This document shows positions 54,725 to 64,000 of a DNA stretch of 64,000 bases, piece by piece. The notes under the pieces are model-generated. The model saw only the letters and a list, made by a program, of their open reading frames with translations. It made no database searches and had not been told where the DNA came from. The stretch is taken from contig JADJMV010000014.1 of the NCBI GenBank assembly GCA_016709445.1, positions 1 to 64,000 on the forward strand, written 5' to 3'. The translations under genes and the position numbers were made by a program. The stretch is from Phycisphaerales bacterium (GTDB lineage Bacteria; Planctomycetota; Phycisphaerae; Phycisphaerales; UBA1924). The number at the start of each line of letters is the position of its first letter. Positions within the stretch are counted from its first letter, which is position 1.

Positions 54725-55596
54725 GCGGACTTCTCCTGCACGGCTGGTGCGTTGAGGGACTGCTCGATCTCGCGGACGGCGGTCCAGACCTGGGCGATCT
54801 CGATCTCGGCCTCGTGCCTGGTGAGGCCGAGGCGTTGGCGGACATGCGGGGCCACGGTGTAGGCGAGCCCGTCGTGGCCGACGGCGAGGCCGGCCCACAG
54901 GCAGACGGCGTCGGCGGCGTGGACGATGTCGGCGAGCATGTCGTGGCCCGGCTGGTCGGGCGGCGGGGGCTCGTGGTGGCGTCGGACGGCGTTGCAGAGG
55001 AGGTCGGGGAGTCCCCAGGCGACGACCATGGCGGCGCCGACCTCGGCGTGGTCGAATCCGAGGGCGGCGCGTTCGCATTGGACGAAGGTGCGGTCGGCGG
55101 AGCTGTGCGGGGCGAGGAGGCGGATGTAATCATCGCCGAAGAAGGCCTCGATGGCGACCTTGCCGATGTCGCGGAGCAGGCCGGCGACGTAGGCGAGCTC
55201 GGCGAGTTCGGGGGCGGCGCGTCGGGCGATGAGTTCGGCGCCGACCGCGCCGCCGACGGCGCTGCGCCACAGGGCGCCGCGCCGGAGCCCGAAGGCCGAG
55301 CCGCCGGAGCCGAGGGCCTCGGCGGACTTCTGCTCCATGATCACGTGCATGAGGTTTCGGGAGCCGAGGCGGACGATGCTCTCCCGGAGATCGAAGGTCC
55401 GGGCGGCGCCGCCGTAGGCGACGGAGTTGGCGCGGCGGAGCACGGCGGCCGCGAGGACGTCGTCGCTCTTGAGGATGCGCTCGATCTCGCGGCCGTCGGC
55501 CTTGCCGGCGGCGATCATGGCGGAGACGCGCATGACGGTGGTGGGCATGGCGGCGAGGCGGTCGCCGGCCTTGAGGATGTCGTTTACGCTGACCAC
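54721..55596 (-). CDS. HDOD-domain protein
   Basis: A metal-independent HD-related domain of 291 residues (LPTTVMRVS-like: MPTTVMRVSAMIAAGKAD, LKSDDVLAAAVLRRANSV, LGSRNLMHVI, VAGLLRDIGKVAIEAFFGDDY, LGFDHAEVGAAMVVAWGLPDLLCNAVRRHHEP). HDOD proteins often act with c-di-GMP and motility regulation. It overlaps the end of cheD (55584-55596) and its stop overlaps cheY. GTG 55596 is the start. Confidence 0.85.
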   Translation of the reverse strand: MVSVNDILKAGDRLAAMPTTVMRVSAMIAAGKADGREIERILKSDDVLAAAVLRRANSVAYGGAARTFDLRESIVRLGSRNLMHVIMEQKSAEALGSGGSAFGLRRGALWRSAVGGAVGAELIARRAAPELAELAYVAGLLRDIGKVAIEAFFGDDYIRLLAPHSSADRTFVQCERAALGFDHAEVGAAMVVAWGLPDLLCNAVRRHHEPPPPDQPGHDMLADIVHAADAVCLWAGLAVGHDGLAYTVAPHVRQRLGLTRHEAEIEIAQVWTAVREIEQSLNAPAVQEKSA

Positions 55597-56111
55597 AGGG
55601 CGGTCTCCTCTCCCTTGTGCCGGATGGTGACGCGGCCGTCGGCCATGCAGAGGAGCATGGTGCGGCTGATGTTGCCACCGGTCTCGTCGGCGGCGAGCAG
55701 GATGTTGTTCTTCCAGAAGAGCTGGCGGAGGACGGTGCGGTTGCGGGAGCCGATTTTGAACTGCCCGTTGTCGTTCATGACCTCGGCGCCCCCGGCGGCG
55801 CAGACGACGAGGCGCTCCTTGACGGCGCCGAGCTCGTAGCACTTGCGGAAGAGCAGGGGGATGCCGGTGTCGCCGAACATGGCGGGGTTCGCGGCGGCCT
55901 TGGCCTCGTTGCCCCTGCCGGAGGGGAGCATGAAGTGGAGCATGCCTCCGACACGGGAGACGGGGTCGAAGACGGTCACACCGATGCAGGACCCCAGGGC
56001 GTGGGTGACGACGGTCGCGGAGGGGTCGTTGGTCACCTGGAGGTCGGCGACGCCGACGGTGATCCGGCTGGGGTCGTTCCCGGGGGAGGCGCTGTTGATT
56101 CCGAACGACAT
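55584..56111 (-). CDS. cheD: Chemoreceptor glutamine deamidase CheD
   Basis: Deamidates receptor glutamines and can interact with CheC/CheX. The Cys-His-Thr triad appears as HALGSCIGVTVFDP (Cys), GGMLHFMLP (His) and MFGDTGIPLL (Thr). 175 residues, GGAGG before ATG 56111. It overlaps the HDOD gene. Confidence 0.93.
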   Translation of the reverse strand: MSFGINSASPGNDPSRITVGVADLQVTNDPSATVVTHALGSCIGVTVFDPVSRVGGMLHFMLPSGRGNEAKAAANPAMFGDTGIPLLFRKCYELGAVKERLVVCAAGGAEVMNDNGQFKIGSRNRTVLRQLFWKNNILLAADETGGNISRTMLLCMADGRVTIRHKGEETALWSA

Positions 56112-56124
56112 TGCTCCTCCAGAG

Positions 56125-56949
56125 TTACTTCACGTACGTCGATGGCGCGACGCTGCGGAGCGGCACGTTGATGCCGGAGAGGGTTTCCGAGCTGCCGATC
56201 GCGAGGATGCCCCCGGGCCGGAGGAGATCGCAGTATCGGTTCACGAGCCGCTCGCGTGTCGGCCGGTCGAAGTAGATCATGACATTGCGGCAGAAGATGA
56301 CGTCGAAGGGGCCCTTCATGGGCCAGTCTTCCATGAGATTGAGGCGGGCGATGGAGACGAGGGCCCGGGTCTCGGGGGCGACCCGCACCATCCCGGCCTG
56401 CTCGCCGGCGCCGCGCTGGAAGTACTTCTTGACGATCGTCTGGTCGAGCGACTCGACCATCCCCGCGGGGTAGACCGCGGCCTGGGCGGCCTGGACGGCG
56501 CTGTTGGAGAGGTCGGTGGCGAGGATGCGGAAGTCCCACCGGGCGAGTTCGGGCAGGTGCTCGGCGGCGTGGATCGCGAGGGAATAGGGCTCGCACCCGG
56601 TGGAGCACCCCGCGGACCAGAAGCGGATGCGCCGGGAGGGGAGGGTGGTGGCGCCGCGGGCGAGGGGGGTATAGAACTCGCGTTCGAGGTAGTCGAAGTG
56701 CTGACGCTCGCGGAAGAAGCTGGTGACGTTGGTGGAGAGGATATCGAAGAAGACGAGGCGGTCCTCCTCGTCGGCGCTCGAGGTGAGGTGCTCGAGGTAG
56801 GAATCGACGGAGTCGTAGGGGGATCGCGCGAGGAACTTGGCGAGCCGGTTGCAGACGAGGTCCATCTTGCGTTCGGAGAGGTGCAGCCCCCAGTACTCCT
56901 TCGCCAGAGAGGCGATGAACTGGAACTGCTTGGGGGTGATAGCGGGCAT
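56125..56949 (-). CDS. cheR: Chemotaxis protein methyltransferase CheR
   Basis: Adds methyl groups to receptor glutamates from SAM. N-terminal helical domain (FQFIASLAKEYWGLHLSERK), then the SAM-binding domain with TSFFRERQHFDYL, RFWSAGCSTGCEPYSLAI, ATDLSNSAVQAAQ and FDVIFCRNVMIYFD. 274 residues. ATG 56949 has GGAG at 7 bp. Its acceptor is probably the mcp next to it, whose C-terminus ends SFESF. Confidence 0.93.
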   Translation of the reverse strand: MPAITPKQFQFIASLAKEYWGLHLSERKMDLVCNRLAKFLARSPYDSVDSYLEHLTSSADEEDRLVFFDILSTNVTSFFRERQHFDYLEREFYTPLARGATTLPSRRIRFWSAGCSTGCEPYSLAIHAAEHLPELARWDFRILATDLSNSAVQAAQAAVYPAGMVESLDQTIVKKYFQRGAGEQAGMVRVAPETRALVSIARLNLMEDWPMKGPFDVIFCRNVMIYFDRPTRERLVNRYCDLLRPGGILAIGSSETLSGINVPLRSVAPSTYVK

Positions 56950-57038
56950 CGCCTTCTCTCCGGGCACTGCGGGCGTTGGAGACGGGAAGCCCCGGCGGGC
57001 CGGTTGGGGCCCGCCGGGGAGGTGGCGTTCGGCGCGGG

Positions 57039-59685
57039 TTAGAAGGACTCGAAGGAGTCGTCGTCTAAGGGGATGGCCTGGGCGGCGACGGGGGTCTTGG
57101 CCTTGGAGGCGCTGAGCTTCTTGACCGGCTGGGTGGGCCCGCTGGTGGAGCCGGGGCGGCGGGCGGCGGTGGGGGCGGGCCGGGAGGCCTGGTGGGCGCC
57201 GGCCCGGACCCGGAAGCGCGAGACGATCTCGCGGAGGCTTCCGACCTGCGCGGCCGTCTGCTCGGCGGTGGCGGCGAGCTCCTCGCTGTTGGCCGCGTTC
57301 TGCTGGGTGACGGTGTCAAGCTCGGAGACACCCTTGTTGATCTGGGTGACGCCGTCGGACTGCTCCTGGCTGGCGCTGGCGATCTCGGCGAGGAGCGAGT
57401 TGACCTTCTGGGTGCTCTCGACGATCTCGCCGAGCGCCTCGGCGACGCGCTGGGCGATGGAGGCGCCGTTCTCGGCGCGCTTGCTGGACTCCTCGATCAT
57501 GGCGGAGGTGTTCTTGGCGGCCTCCGCGGACCGCTGGGCGAGGTTGCGGACCTCCTCGGCGACGACGGCGAATCCCTTGCCGGCCTCGCCGGCGCGGGCG
57601 GCCTCGACGGCGGCGTTGAGGGCGAGGAGGTTGGTCTGGAACGCGATCTCGTCGATGACGCGGATGATCTTGGAGATCTCGCTGCTGGACTTCATGATCT
57701 CGGCCATGGCATCGTTCATGGAGCGCATTTCCTGCGTGCCGCGGTCGGCGGAGGACTGGCACTCCTCGGAGAGGGTGGCGGCCTGCTTGCAGTTGTCCGC
57801 GTTCTGCTTGGTCATGCTGGACATCTCTTCGAGGCTGGCGCTGATCTCTTCGAGGTTGGCGGCCTGCTCGGAGGCGGCGCCGGAGAGGGACTGGCTGGCG
57901 CTGGAGATCTGCTGTGCCCCCTGGTCGATCTGCTCGGTGCCCCCGCCGACCTCGGTCAGCACGGCGGAGATCTTCTCGATCATGTTGCCGAGCCCGGCGG
58001 CGAGCTGGCCCACGGCGTCCTCGCCGGAGAAGGGGATGGAGACGGTGAGGTCGCCGTCGCCGGCCTTCTGGGTGACATCGAGGAGGGCGTCGACCTTCTC
58101 GCGGAGTTCCTGGGCCTGCAGCTGCTCGCGCTCCTGGGCCTCCCTGGTCTGGCGCTCCATCTCCTTCTGCTTGGTGATGATGGTCCAGGTGGCCATGCAC
58201 CCGATGAACTCGCCGCCGCGCCCGTAGACGCCGTCGGCCTGGAGGGAGACATCCTCGCCGCCGATCTTGATCTCGGCCTTGTAGGGGAGGTGCTTCTTGG
58301 GATCGGCGAGGAGCTTGCGCTGGTGGGCGGGGTTCTTGTGGAAGACGTCGATGCAGGTCCCGATCATCTTGTCGGCCTTCACCGGCAGGTTGTTCTCGAT
58401 GGACTTGAGGGTCTGGTAGGAGGTGTCGTTCATGTAGGTGAGGACGAGGTTCTCGTCGCAGAGCATGACGTTGAGGGGCATCTGCCGCATCATCTCGGTC
58501 ACCTTCTGGGACTCGGCGGCGGCGGCGAGCGAGGCGAGCTTGGCCTCGGTGATGTCGGTGGCGAGCTTGACGACCTTGTATGGCCTGCCGTTCTCTCCGA
58601 GGATGGGGTTGTAGGACGCGAGGATCCAGACCTCGGCGCCGTCGCGGCGGACACGGAGGAATTCACCTGCCTGGAACTTGCCGGCTCGGAGGTTGTCCCA
58701 GAACGCGCGGTACTCGGCGCTCTTGGCGTATTCGGAGTGGACGAACATGCTGTGGTGCTTGCCGACCACCTCGTTCTCGGCGTAGCCGAGGGTGTCGCAG
58801 AAGTTCTTGTTGGCGCTGACGATGGTGCCGTCGAGCTCGAACTCGATCATGGCCTGGGAGGCGCTGAAGCCGCTGATGCGGTTGGTGGATTCGCGGGCCG
58901 CCTCGACGGTGGTCTGGAGTCGGCTGATGATCCCGTTGAAGGCCCGGGCGAGGGCGCCGAATTCGTCGGAGCGGTTCTCGTCGAGCCGGGTGTCGGCCGA
59001 GTTGCTGCCTCCGGCCTCGATGGTCTGGAGGGCGCCGATGACCTCGCGGATGGCGCGGGTGATGCTGCGTCCGATGACGAACGCTAGGGCCCCGATGAAG
59101 CCGACGCCGAGGAGCGTCGTGAAGATCGCGGCGGTCCTAGCGCGGTCGGCGGCGTCGATCGACGCCCGCTCGGAGTCGTCCACGTAGGCGGTCATGAGGT
59201 CGGTGACGGCCTCCTGCTTGACGGCGAGGTCGTTGAAGGCGGTCTCGAAGTCGGGCATGGCGGCCCCTGGCGTCGGCCGGGTTCTTGGCGGCGAGGGCGA
59301 CGATCCGGCCGGCGGCGTTGATGTAGGCATCGAGGGGCTTGCGGACCTCGGCGAGGGCCGAGGAGAGCGAGGGCGGGAGGGGCGCGTTGGTGTTGGCGTC
59401 GAGGTGCGAGCGGAAGGCCCCGGCGTGCTCGTCGAGCTCCGACTGGACGGCGCGGGTGTCGTCGGGATTCTGGGCGAGGAGGGCCGAGTAGACATCGCCG
59501 CGGATCGTGTCGTGCATCATGTCGCCGAGGAGATGGTTGCGCATCGCCTCCGCGGCCACGGACATGCCCGTCGCGCGATCGATGGTGAAATGGGAGTCGA
59601 CGAAGCCGATGCCTCCCACGATTGCGGTGAATGCGAGGGCGCTCGCCCCCAACGCGAAGATTCGAGCCTTGATCGTCATATTCAT
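57039..59685 (-). CDS. Methyl-accepting chemotaxis protein with two PAS domains, frameshifted
   Basis: ATG 59685 has GGAGG 6 bp upstream. TM1 (ALGASALAFTAIVGGIGFV), ~145-residue periplasmic helical sensor, TM2 (IFTTLLGVGFIGALAFVIG), HAMP, PAS1 (ASQAMIEFELDGTIVSANKN, CDTLGYAENEVVGKHHSMFV), PAS2 (MPLNVMLCDENLVLTYMNDT), second HAMP and the signalling hairpin with tip IDEIAFQTNLLALNAAVEAA. The frame breaks at ~59268, after KNPADA. A ~50-residue Pro/Ala/Ser linker ends in SFESF, matching the NWETF-type CheR/CheB tether. The sensor domain ligand is unknown, perhaps related to the adjacent OprB porin. Confidence 0.9.
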
Positions 59686-59722
59686 TTGCGGCCTCCCCGA
59701 TTGGGGTGTGTGGTGTTCACCC

Positions 59723-61123
59723 TCAGAATGACACGGATATACGCAACGTCGCCACGATGGCGTCATCGACCGCCGGATCACCGGACGGGTCGAGGATGTA
59801 CTGGATGTCGGGCTTGATGGACGCCCAGGGTGTCAGGGCGATGAGGTAATAGAGCTCGAGCGCGGTCTCGCCGCTCTCGGCGAAGCCCGCCTGGCCGGAG
59901 AAGTCCACGTGCGAGCAGTAGAGGCCGGCGGCGTCGTCCGGGCGGGCGGCGCAGATGCCCGAGCAGGTGAGCCCGGCGGCGATGTGGTGGTTGGCCTCGC
60001 TGACGTCGGGGTCGGCCCAGCCGTACTGCGCGAAGGCGGTCAGGTCGCGGAGGCCGTCCTCGTGCGCGACGAGCTGCTGCTCGACGAGGGCGTAGAAGCC
60101 CTCGGAGCCGCTGTCGGGGTCGCCCGCGAATGTGGTGAAGTCCCCGGTGTGGTGCCAGGCGCCAAGAGCGAAGCGCCCGGCGCCGAGCGCACCCGCCTGG
60201 TTCCAGGTGAGTCCGGCTTCGGCGAGGAAGACGTAGTCGTCGGAGTGGTCGTCGCTGAAGAAGTCCTTGGGCCCGCGCCCGCCGGTGTGGACTCCATCGA
60301 CCGTGGCGGAGCCATCGAACACGCCGGCGCCCAGGTAGAGCTGCTCGGTGGGATACACGAACAGCGTGAGGCCGCAGGCGGGATCGGGGTAGGTGGGCAT
60401 CGGGAAGATGGTGGGGGAGAACCCGGCGGAGGAGTTGATGAACTCCCCCGCGGCGTCGACGAACGCGAACTCGCTGTTGGCCTCGATCTTCCCGGCCTTG
60501 ATGCGGAGGCGGTCGTCGAAGAGTCGCTGCTCGTACCAGACTTCGGCGATCTGATCGATGTTGTCCCCGGTCTCGATGTTGGAGAAGCCCTGGAAGTCAC
60601 CGGCGTCGGCGCTCCCGCCGCGACCGTCGGTGGAGTAGAAGTCGACGAAGACGGAGCCGCCGGCCAGGCCGAAGAGCGTTTCGAGGTCGGCGGTGAGGTT
60701 GGCGTCCAGGATGGAGCGGGTGGAGGCGCGGTTGGCGACTCCGCCGTCCCACACGCTCGACCATTCCAGCGTGTAGGAGGCGTCGAGCGTCAGGCCCAAC
60801 TCCTCGAGGCGGGTCCTTGCGCCTCCCCAGTCGCCGGTGGCGCGGTTCCATTCCCACCAGGGAGACCCCCCGAACCACTCGCGCGCCGTCGCTTCGGTGC
60901 TCGGGGCTTCTGTTTCGTCGGCCCGCTCGGGGGAGCGTTCGCCCTTGGCGTGCCCGGGGAGGTTCTGCGGGCCCGCGGCCTCCTCGAGGACGGATTCTTC
61001 GACGCTGGCGTACTCGCCGCCGTCCTGGGCGCAGGCGGCCTGCGCGAGCCCGGCGATGGCGGCCGCGACGAGGGCGGGTCTGGCGGCGTGCTTGGGGCGG
61101 GGGGATGGGGGTCGTGGGATCAT
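59723..61123 (-). CDS. OprB-family carbohydrate porin
   Basis: Outer-membrane beta-barrel that lets sugars pass. ATG 61123, signal peptide ending QAACAQDGG, a ~60-residue linker, then WWEWNRATGDWGGARTRLEELGLTLDASY (the OprB start), paired strands such as SVFVDFYSTDGRGG and LGAGVFDGSATVDG, and the final strand with terminal Phe (ATLRISVSF). It lies inside the chemotaxis cluster between cheW and mcp, which hints at sugar sensing, though that is only positional. Confidence 0.85.
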   Translation of the reverse strand: MIPRPPSPRPKHAARPALVAAAIAGLAQAACAQDGGEYASVEESVLEEAAGPQNLPGHAKGERSPERADETEAPSTEATAREWFGGSPWWEWNRATGDWGGARTRLEELGLTLDASYTLEWSSVWDGGVANRASTRSILDANLTADLETLFGLAGGSVFVDFYSTDGRGGSADAGDFQGFSNIETGDNIDQIAEVWYEQRLFDDRLRIKAGKIEANSEFAFVDAAGEFINSSAGFSPTIFPMPTYPDPACGLTLFVYPTEQLYLGAGVFDGSATVDGVHTGGRGPKDFFSDDHSDDYVFLAEAGLTWNQAGALGAGRFALGAWHHTGDFTTFAGDPDSGSEGFYALVEQQLVAHEDGLRDLTAFAQYGWADPDVSEANHHIAAGLTCSGICAARPDDAAGLYCSHVDFSGQAGFAESGETALELYYLIALTPWASIKPDIQYILDPSGDPAVDDAIVATLRISVSF

Positions 61124-61170
61124 GGCGGGGTTCGGCGGGTTTGCGGGTTGTGCTCGTGGCGTGCTTGGGA

Positions 61171-61698
61171 TCAGGCGGCGGCGGAGGCGAGGAGGGCGGC
61201 GGTCTCGGCGCCGGTCATCACGTGGTCGACATCGAGGAGGGCGATGACGTGGTCCTTGACCTTGCCCATGCCGTGGATGCACTCGCTGCTGACGCCGGCG
61301 CTGAACTTCGGCGGGGGCTGGATCTGGTCGTCGGCGATGTCGAGGACCTCGCGGACGGCGTCGACGATCGCACCCATGGGGTACATCTCGCCCCCGGGGG
61401 TGTCGGCGACCTCGAGGATGACGATGCAGGTCGTCTCGGTGTATTCGGTGGCGCTGAGGCCGATCTTGCCGCGGAGCTCGATCACCGGGATGATGCGGCC
61501 GCGGAGGTTGATGACGCCCTTGACGAAGTCGGGCATCTGCGGCAGGGGGGTGATATCGAGGAGGCCGATGATCTCGCGGACTCGGAGGATGGGTACGGCG
61601 TACTCCTCCTTGCCGAGGTTGAAGACCAGGAACTTGCTGGTGTTGCCGGATGCGGCGGCGATGGCGGCGTTGTTGTGCTGCGCGGTGTGGCTGGTCAT
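61171..61698 (-). CDS. cheW: CheW coupling protein
   Basis: Links receptors to CheA. GGAGGAA before ATG 61698. After an N-terminal ~20-residue tail, the CheW beta domain appears: FLVFNLGKEEYAVPILRVREI, DFVKGVINLRGRIIPVIELR and ECIHGMGKVKDHVIALLDVDHV. 175 residues, normal. Confidence 0.93.
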   Translation of the reverse strand: MTSHTAQHNNAAIAAASGNTSKFLVFNLGKEEYAVPILRVREIIGLLDITPLPQMPDFVKGVINLRGRIIPVIELRGKIGLSATEYTETTCIVILEVADTPGGEMYPMGAIVDAVREVLDIADDQIQPPPKFSAGVSSECIHGMGKVKDHVIALLDVDHVMTGAETAALLASAAA

Positions 61699-61713
61699 TG
61701 GTGTATTCCTCCG

Positions 61714-64000
61714 CTAGGCTGCGGTCGTGGCCCTTGTGACGACTCCGCGGACGTCGAGGATGAGGGCGACTCTCCCGTCCCCGAGGATGGCGCCGCCGGA
61801 GACGCCTCGGATGGGCGCGACACCCCGGCTGAGCGACTTGATGACAACCTGCTGCTGTCCGACAATCTCGTCGACGAGCAGGCAGAACCTGGTTTCGTGG
61901 GCTTCGAGGACGAGGAGCAGGCCCTCGTCGAAGCTGCAGACGCCCTCGTTGAGCCCGAGGACCTCGCGGGCCCGGTAGACGGGAAGGAGTTCGCCGCGGA
62001 CCATGGCCATCTCGCCCTTGCCGACGGCGGTGTGGATCGTGCCTGGGGCGGGGCGGAAGCTCTGCTCGATCGAGAGCGTGGGGATGACATACCGCTGCGT
62101 CCCGACGCGGACGACCATGCCGTCGATGATCGCCATGGTGAGCGGGAGCCGCATGCGGAAGACCGACCCCTCGCCGGCGACCGAGTCGATCTCGACCTTG
62201 CCGCGGAGCGCCTCGATGTTGCGTCGGACGACGTCCATGCCGACGCCTCGCCCCGAGATGTCGGTGACTTTGTCCGCGGTGGAGAAACCGGGGAGGAAGA
62301 CGAGGTTGTAGACCTCGGAGTTGGGGATGTCGGCGAGGTCACGGTCGGGGGTGTAGATGCCTTTGGAGATGGCCTTCCTGAGGATCTTGTCTCGGTCGAG
62401 GCCCTTGCCATCGTCGGCGATCTCGACGACGATGGAGCCGCCCTGGTGGTAGGCGCGGAGGTAGAGATTGCCCTCGGGGCTCTTGCCGGCGGCGCGGCGG
62501 TCCTCGGCCGATTCGATGCCGTGGTCGCACGCGTTGCGGATCATGTGGACGAGCGGGTCGGCGATCTCCTCGACCACGTTGCGGTCGAGCTCGACGTCCT
62601 CACCCTCGGTGTGGAAGCGGATGTTCTTTCCGGCCTTGGCGGAGACGTCGCGGACGAGCCTCGCCATCTTCTGGAAGCTCGCCTTGAGGGTGACCAGGCG
62701 GAGGGACATCGCGACCTCCTGGAGGTCGCGGATGATCTTGGAGACGTGGCCGAGCGTGCGCTGGGTGCGTTGGTGCTTGATCCCCTGGATGATCTCGTCC
62801 TGGTAGACCATCTGGTAGCCGATCACCAGCTCGCCGACCATGTCGACGAGCACGTCCATCCGGGTGGTGTTGACCTTGACGGTCTGTTCGACGCGGGAGG
62901 CGCTCTTGGCTGGGGCGGGCGTGCCGGGCGCGGGTTTGGGCTCGGCGGTCGGGTCGGTGGCCTCCCGGGCGGGCGGGACGGTCGGATCGGCGATCTGGCT
63001 TGCTGCGGGCTGCGCGGGCGTCTGGGCCGCGGGTTGGGCTGTTGGCTGCGCTGTGGGTTGGGCTGCGGGCTGGGCTGCCGACTGGGCCGGCGGCGCAGCG
63101 GGTGTCGTCTGCGGCGCGGCCGCGAAGGGCTCGAGGTCGGGATCGGGGCTCGGGGCTGGGGGCCTGCGCGGACTCGGGCGTGGCGCGGGTCACGGGGACC
63201 TCGCCGGTCTCGCAGGCGCGGTCGAGCTGCCCGGTGAGATGCTGGAACACGCTCTGGAGCGGCGGGGTCCCGCCCTGGATGGCGCCGATGAGGTGGCCCA
63301 GGACATCGCAGGCCTTGAGGAAGAGGTCCAGATGGTTGGTTGTGAGCGTCAGCGTGCCGCTGCGGGCGCGGTCGAGGAGGGTTTCCGCGACGTGGGTGAG
63401 GCGCACGATCGGCGTGAGGTGCATGAAGCCCGCGACGCCCTTGATCGTGTGGAAGGCGCGGAAGACGGTGTTGATGAGCTCGACATTGCCCAGGTCGGAC
63501 TCGAGGTCGAGCAGCGACTGCTCGGCGTTGGCGATGTGCTCGCGGGCCTCGCCGACGAACTCGGTGGCCGTCTCGTCGATCACCGCCTCGGGCGGGAAGG
63601 GCACGGGGCCATCTTCGGCGAGTGCGGGCGGTTCGGCGGGGGATTGGGCCGGCTTGGTCGCGGGGGCGGGGGCCGGCCGGTTCTGGAGCGCCTCGGGGGC
63701 GGGCTCGGTGGTGGATGGTGTGATCGATGCCACCTCGGACCCCGGGGTGGGGTCCGCGGGGCCCGGGCCGTCCGGGGCGGGCAGGGCGGCGTCGAGGGCG
63801 GCCATGGCGTCGGTGATCTGTGCGAGGACCGATCCGTGGGGCGGGAGCTTCGCGTCGGGCTGTTCGGAAAGCGCGGTGATGCAGACGCGGACCCAGTCGA
63901 TCACGGCGAGGACTTCGTCGGCGGGAAAGCGCGTGTCGCGCTCGCGGGTGAGATCGATCAGCGACTCGCACTCGTGGCAGACCTTCTGCACGTCGCCGAG
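61714..64000 (-). CDS. cheA: Chemotaxis histidine kinase CheA, frameshifted, 5' end outside window
   Basis: Visible part: Pro-rich region, HPt domain with the phosphorylated His in TVFRAFHTIKGVAGFM, further helical HPt part, then an Ala/Gln/Pro linker with AAQPAAQPTAQPTAQP, dimerisation domain (DVLVDMVGELVIGYQMVYQD), ATPase N-box HMIRNACDHGIES, G1 EIADDGKGLD, G2 GRGVGMDVVRRNIEALRG, and the CheW-like C-terminal domain ending in VVTRATTAA. The frame shifts near 63152 in a C-run. The start lies beyond the right edge. First visible gene of the cluster. Confidence 0.92.

Noticed and set aside
57192..59087. Long plus-strand frame opposite the receptor gene
   Set aside because: Shadow of the mcp gene; Gly/Val/Leu-rich without motifs.

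Overview
This is a high-GC bacterial chromosome segment. It most likely comes from a planctomycete of the Phycisphaerae type. Three things suggest this: a prepilin start with the FTLIELLVVIAIIAILIAIL signature and a planctomycete-style body (34158), several secreted proteins ending in a short VPGP/VPAPAT-type hydrophobic stretch plus an Arg cluster (3128, 4346, 27371), and LptD with an OprB porin, which imply a diderm envelope with LPS. No rRNA, tRNA, CRISPR array, prophage or insertion sequence was recognised.

Layout. 0-3 kb: tail of an unrecognised gene, a small helical family protein (1447) and a winged-helix regulator. 3-14 kb: secreted cargo proteins, mnmA, a flavin-dependent halogenase-like enzyme with a 73-residue overlapping partner, the overlapping minus-strand set ribF-nrnA-DNA methyltransferase, and putA. 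15-25.5 kb: DinB-like and SRPBCC proteins, a CDF metal exporter, a small glycan group (GH29 fucosidase, CBM9-like protein, GH2 mannosidase) and an asparagine synthase. 25.5-38 kb: queuosine-precursor transporter, PLP decarboxylase, LptD, a prepilin-like protein, envelope proteins and a second copy of the helical family with a His-rich start. 38-44.6 kb, minus strand: GNAT, Fur-like, PilZ, ObgE, HmgA and an ABC exporter pair. 44.7-49.3 kb: two paralogous zinc-ribbon membrane proteins, a tandem hairpin array, ispG and an unusual TraB/GspG composite. 49.6-64 kb, minus strand: a GH38 mannosidase and a compact chemotaxis cluster (cheA, cheW, OprB porin, mcp, cheR, cheD, HDOD, cheY, cheX, cheB) with overlapping reading frames.

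Two features shape any reading of the window. First, at least a dozen otherwise intact genes are broken by single-base shifts, mostly in G/C runs (2065, ~4350, ~14238, ~16060, ~24660, ~35945, ~37475, ~45545, ~50020, ~50450, ~59268, ~63152, perhaps ~290 and ~53370). The encoded proteins resume at once in another frame, so I read most of these as consensus indels rather than decayed genes. Second, the gaps hold several families of short dispersed hairpin repeats. One is a 25-bp element with an 8-bp stem and GTAA loop. It forms the last codons and stop of two convergent genes and also lies inside mnmA. Another is a six-copy, 72-bp-period hairpin array directly upstream of ispG.

Functional themes are glycan degradation and uptake (GH29, GH2, GH38, CBM9-like, OprB), chemotaxis, envelope assembly, and housekeeping RNA and cofactor genes. 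The most novel material is the repeat families, the two-member helical family, the TraB/GspG composite and the halogenase-linked small ORF. No confident new defence or biosynthetic system was found.
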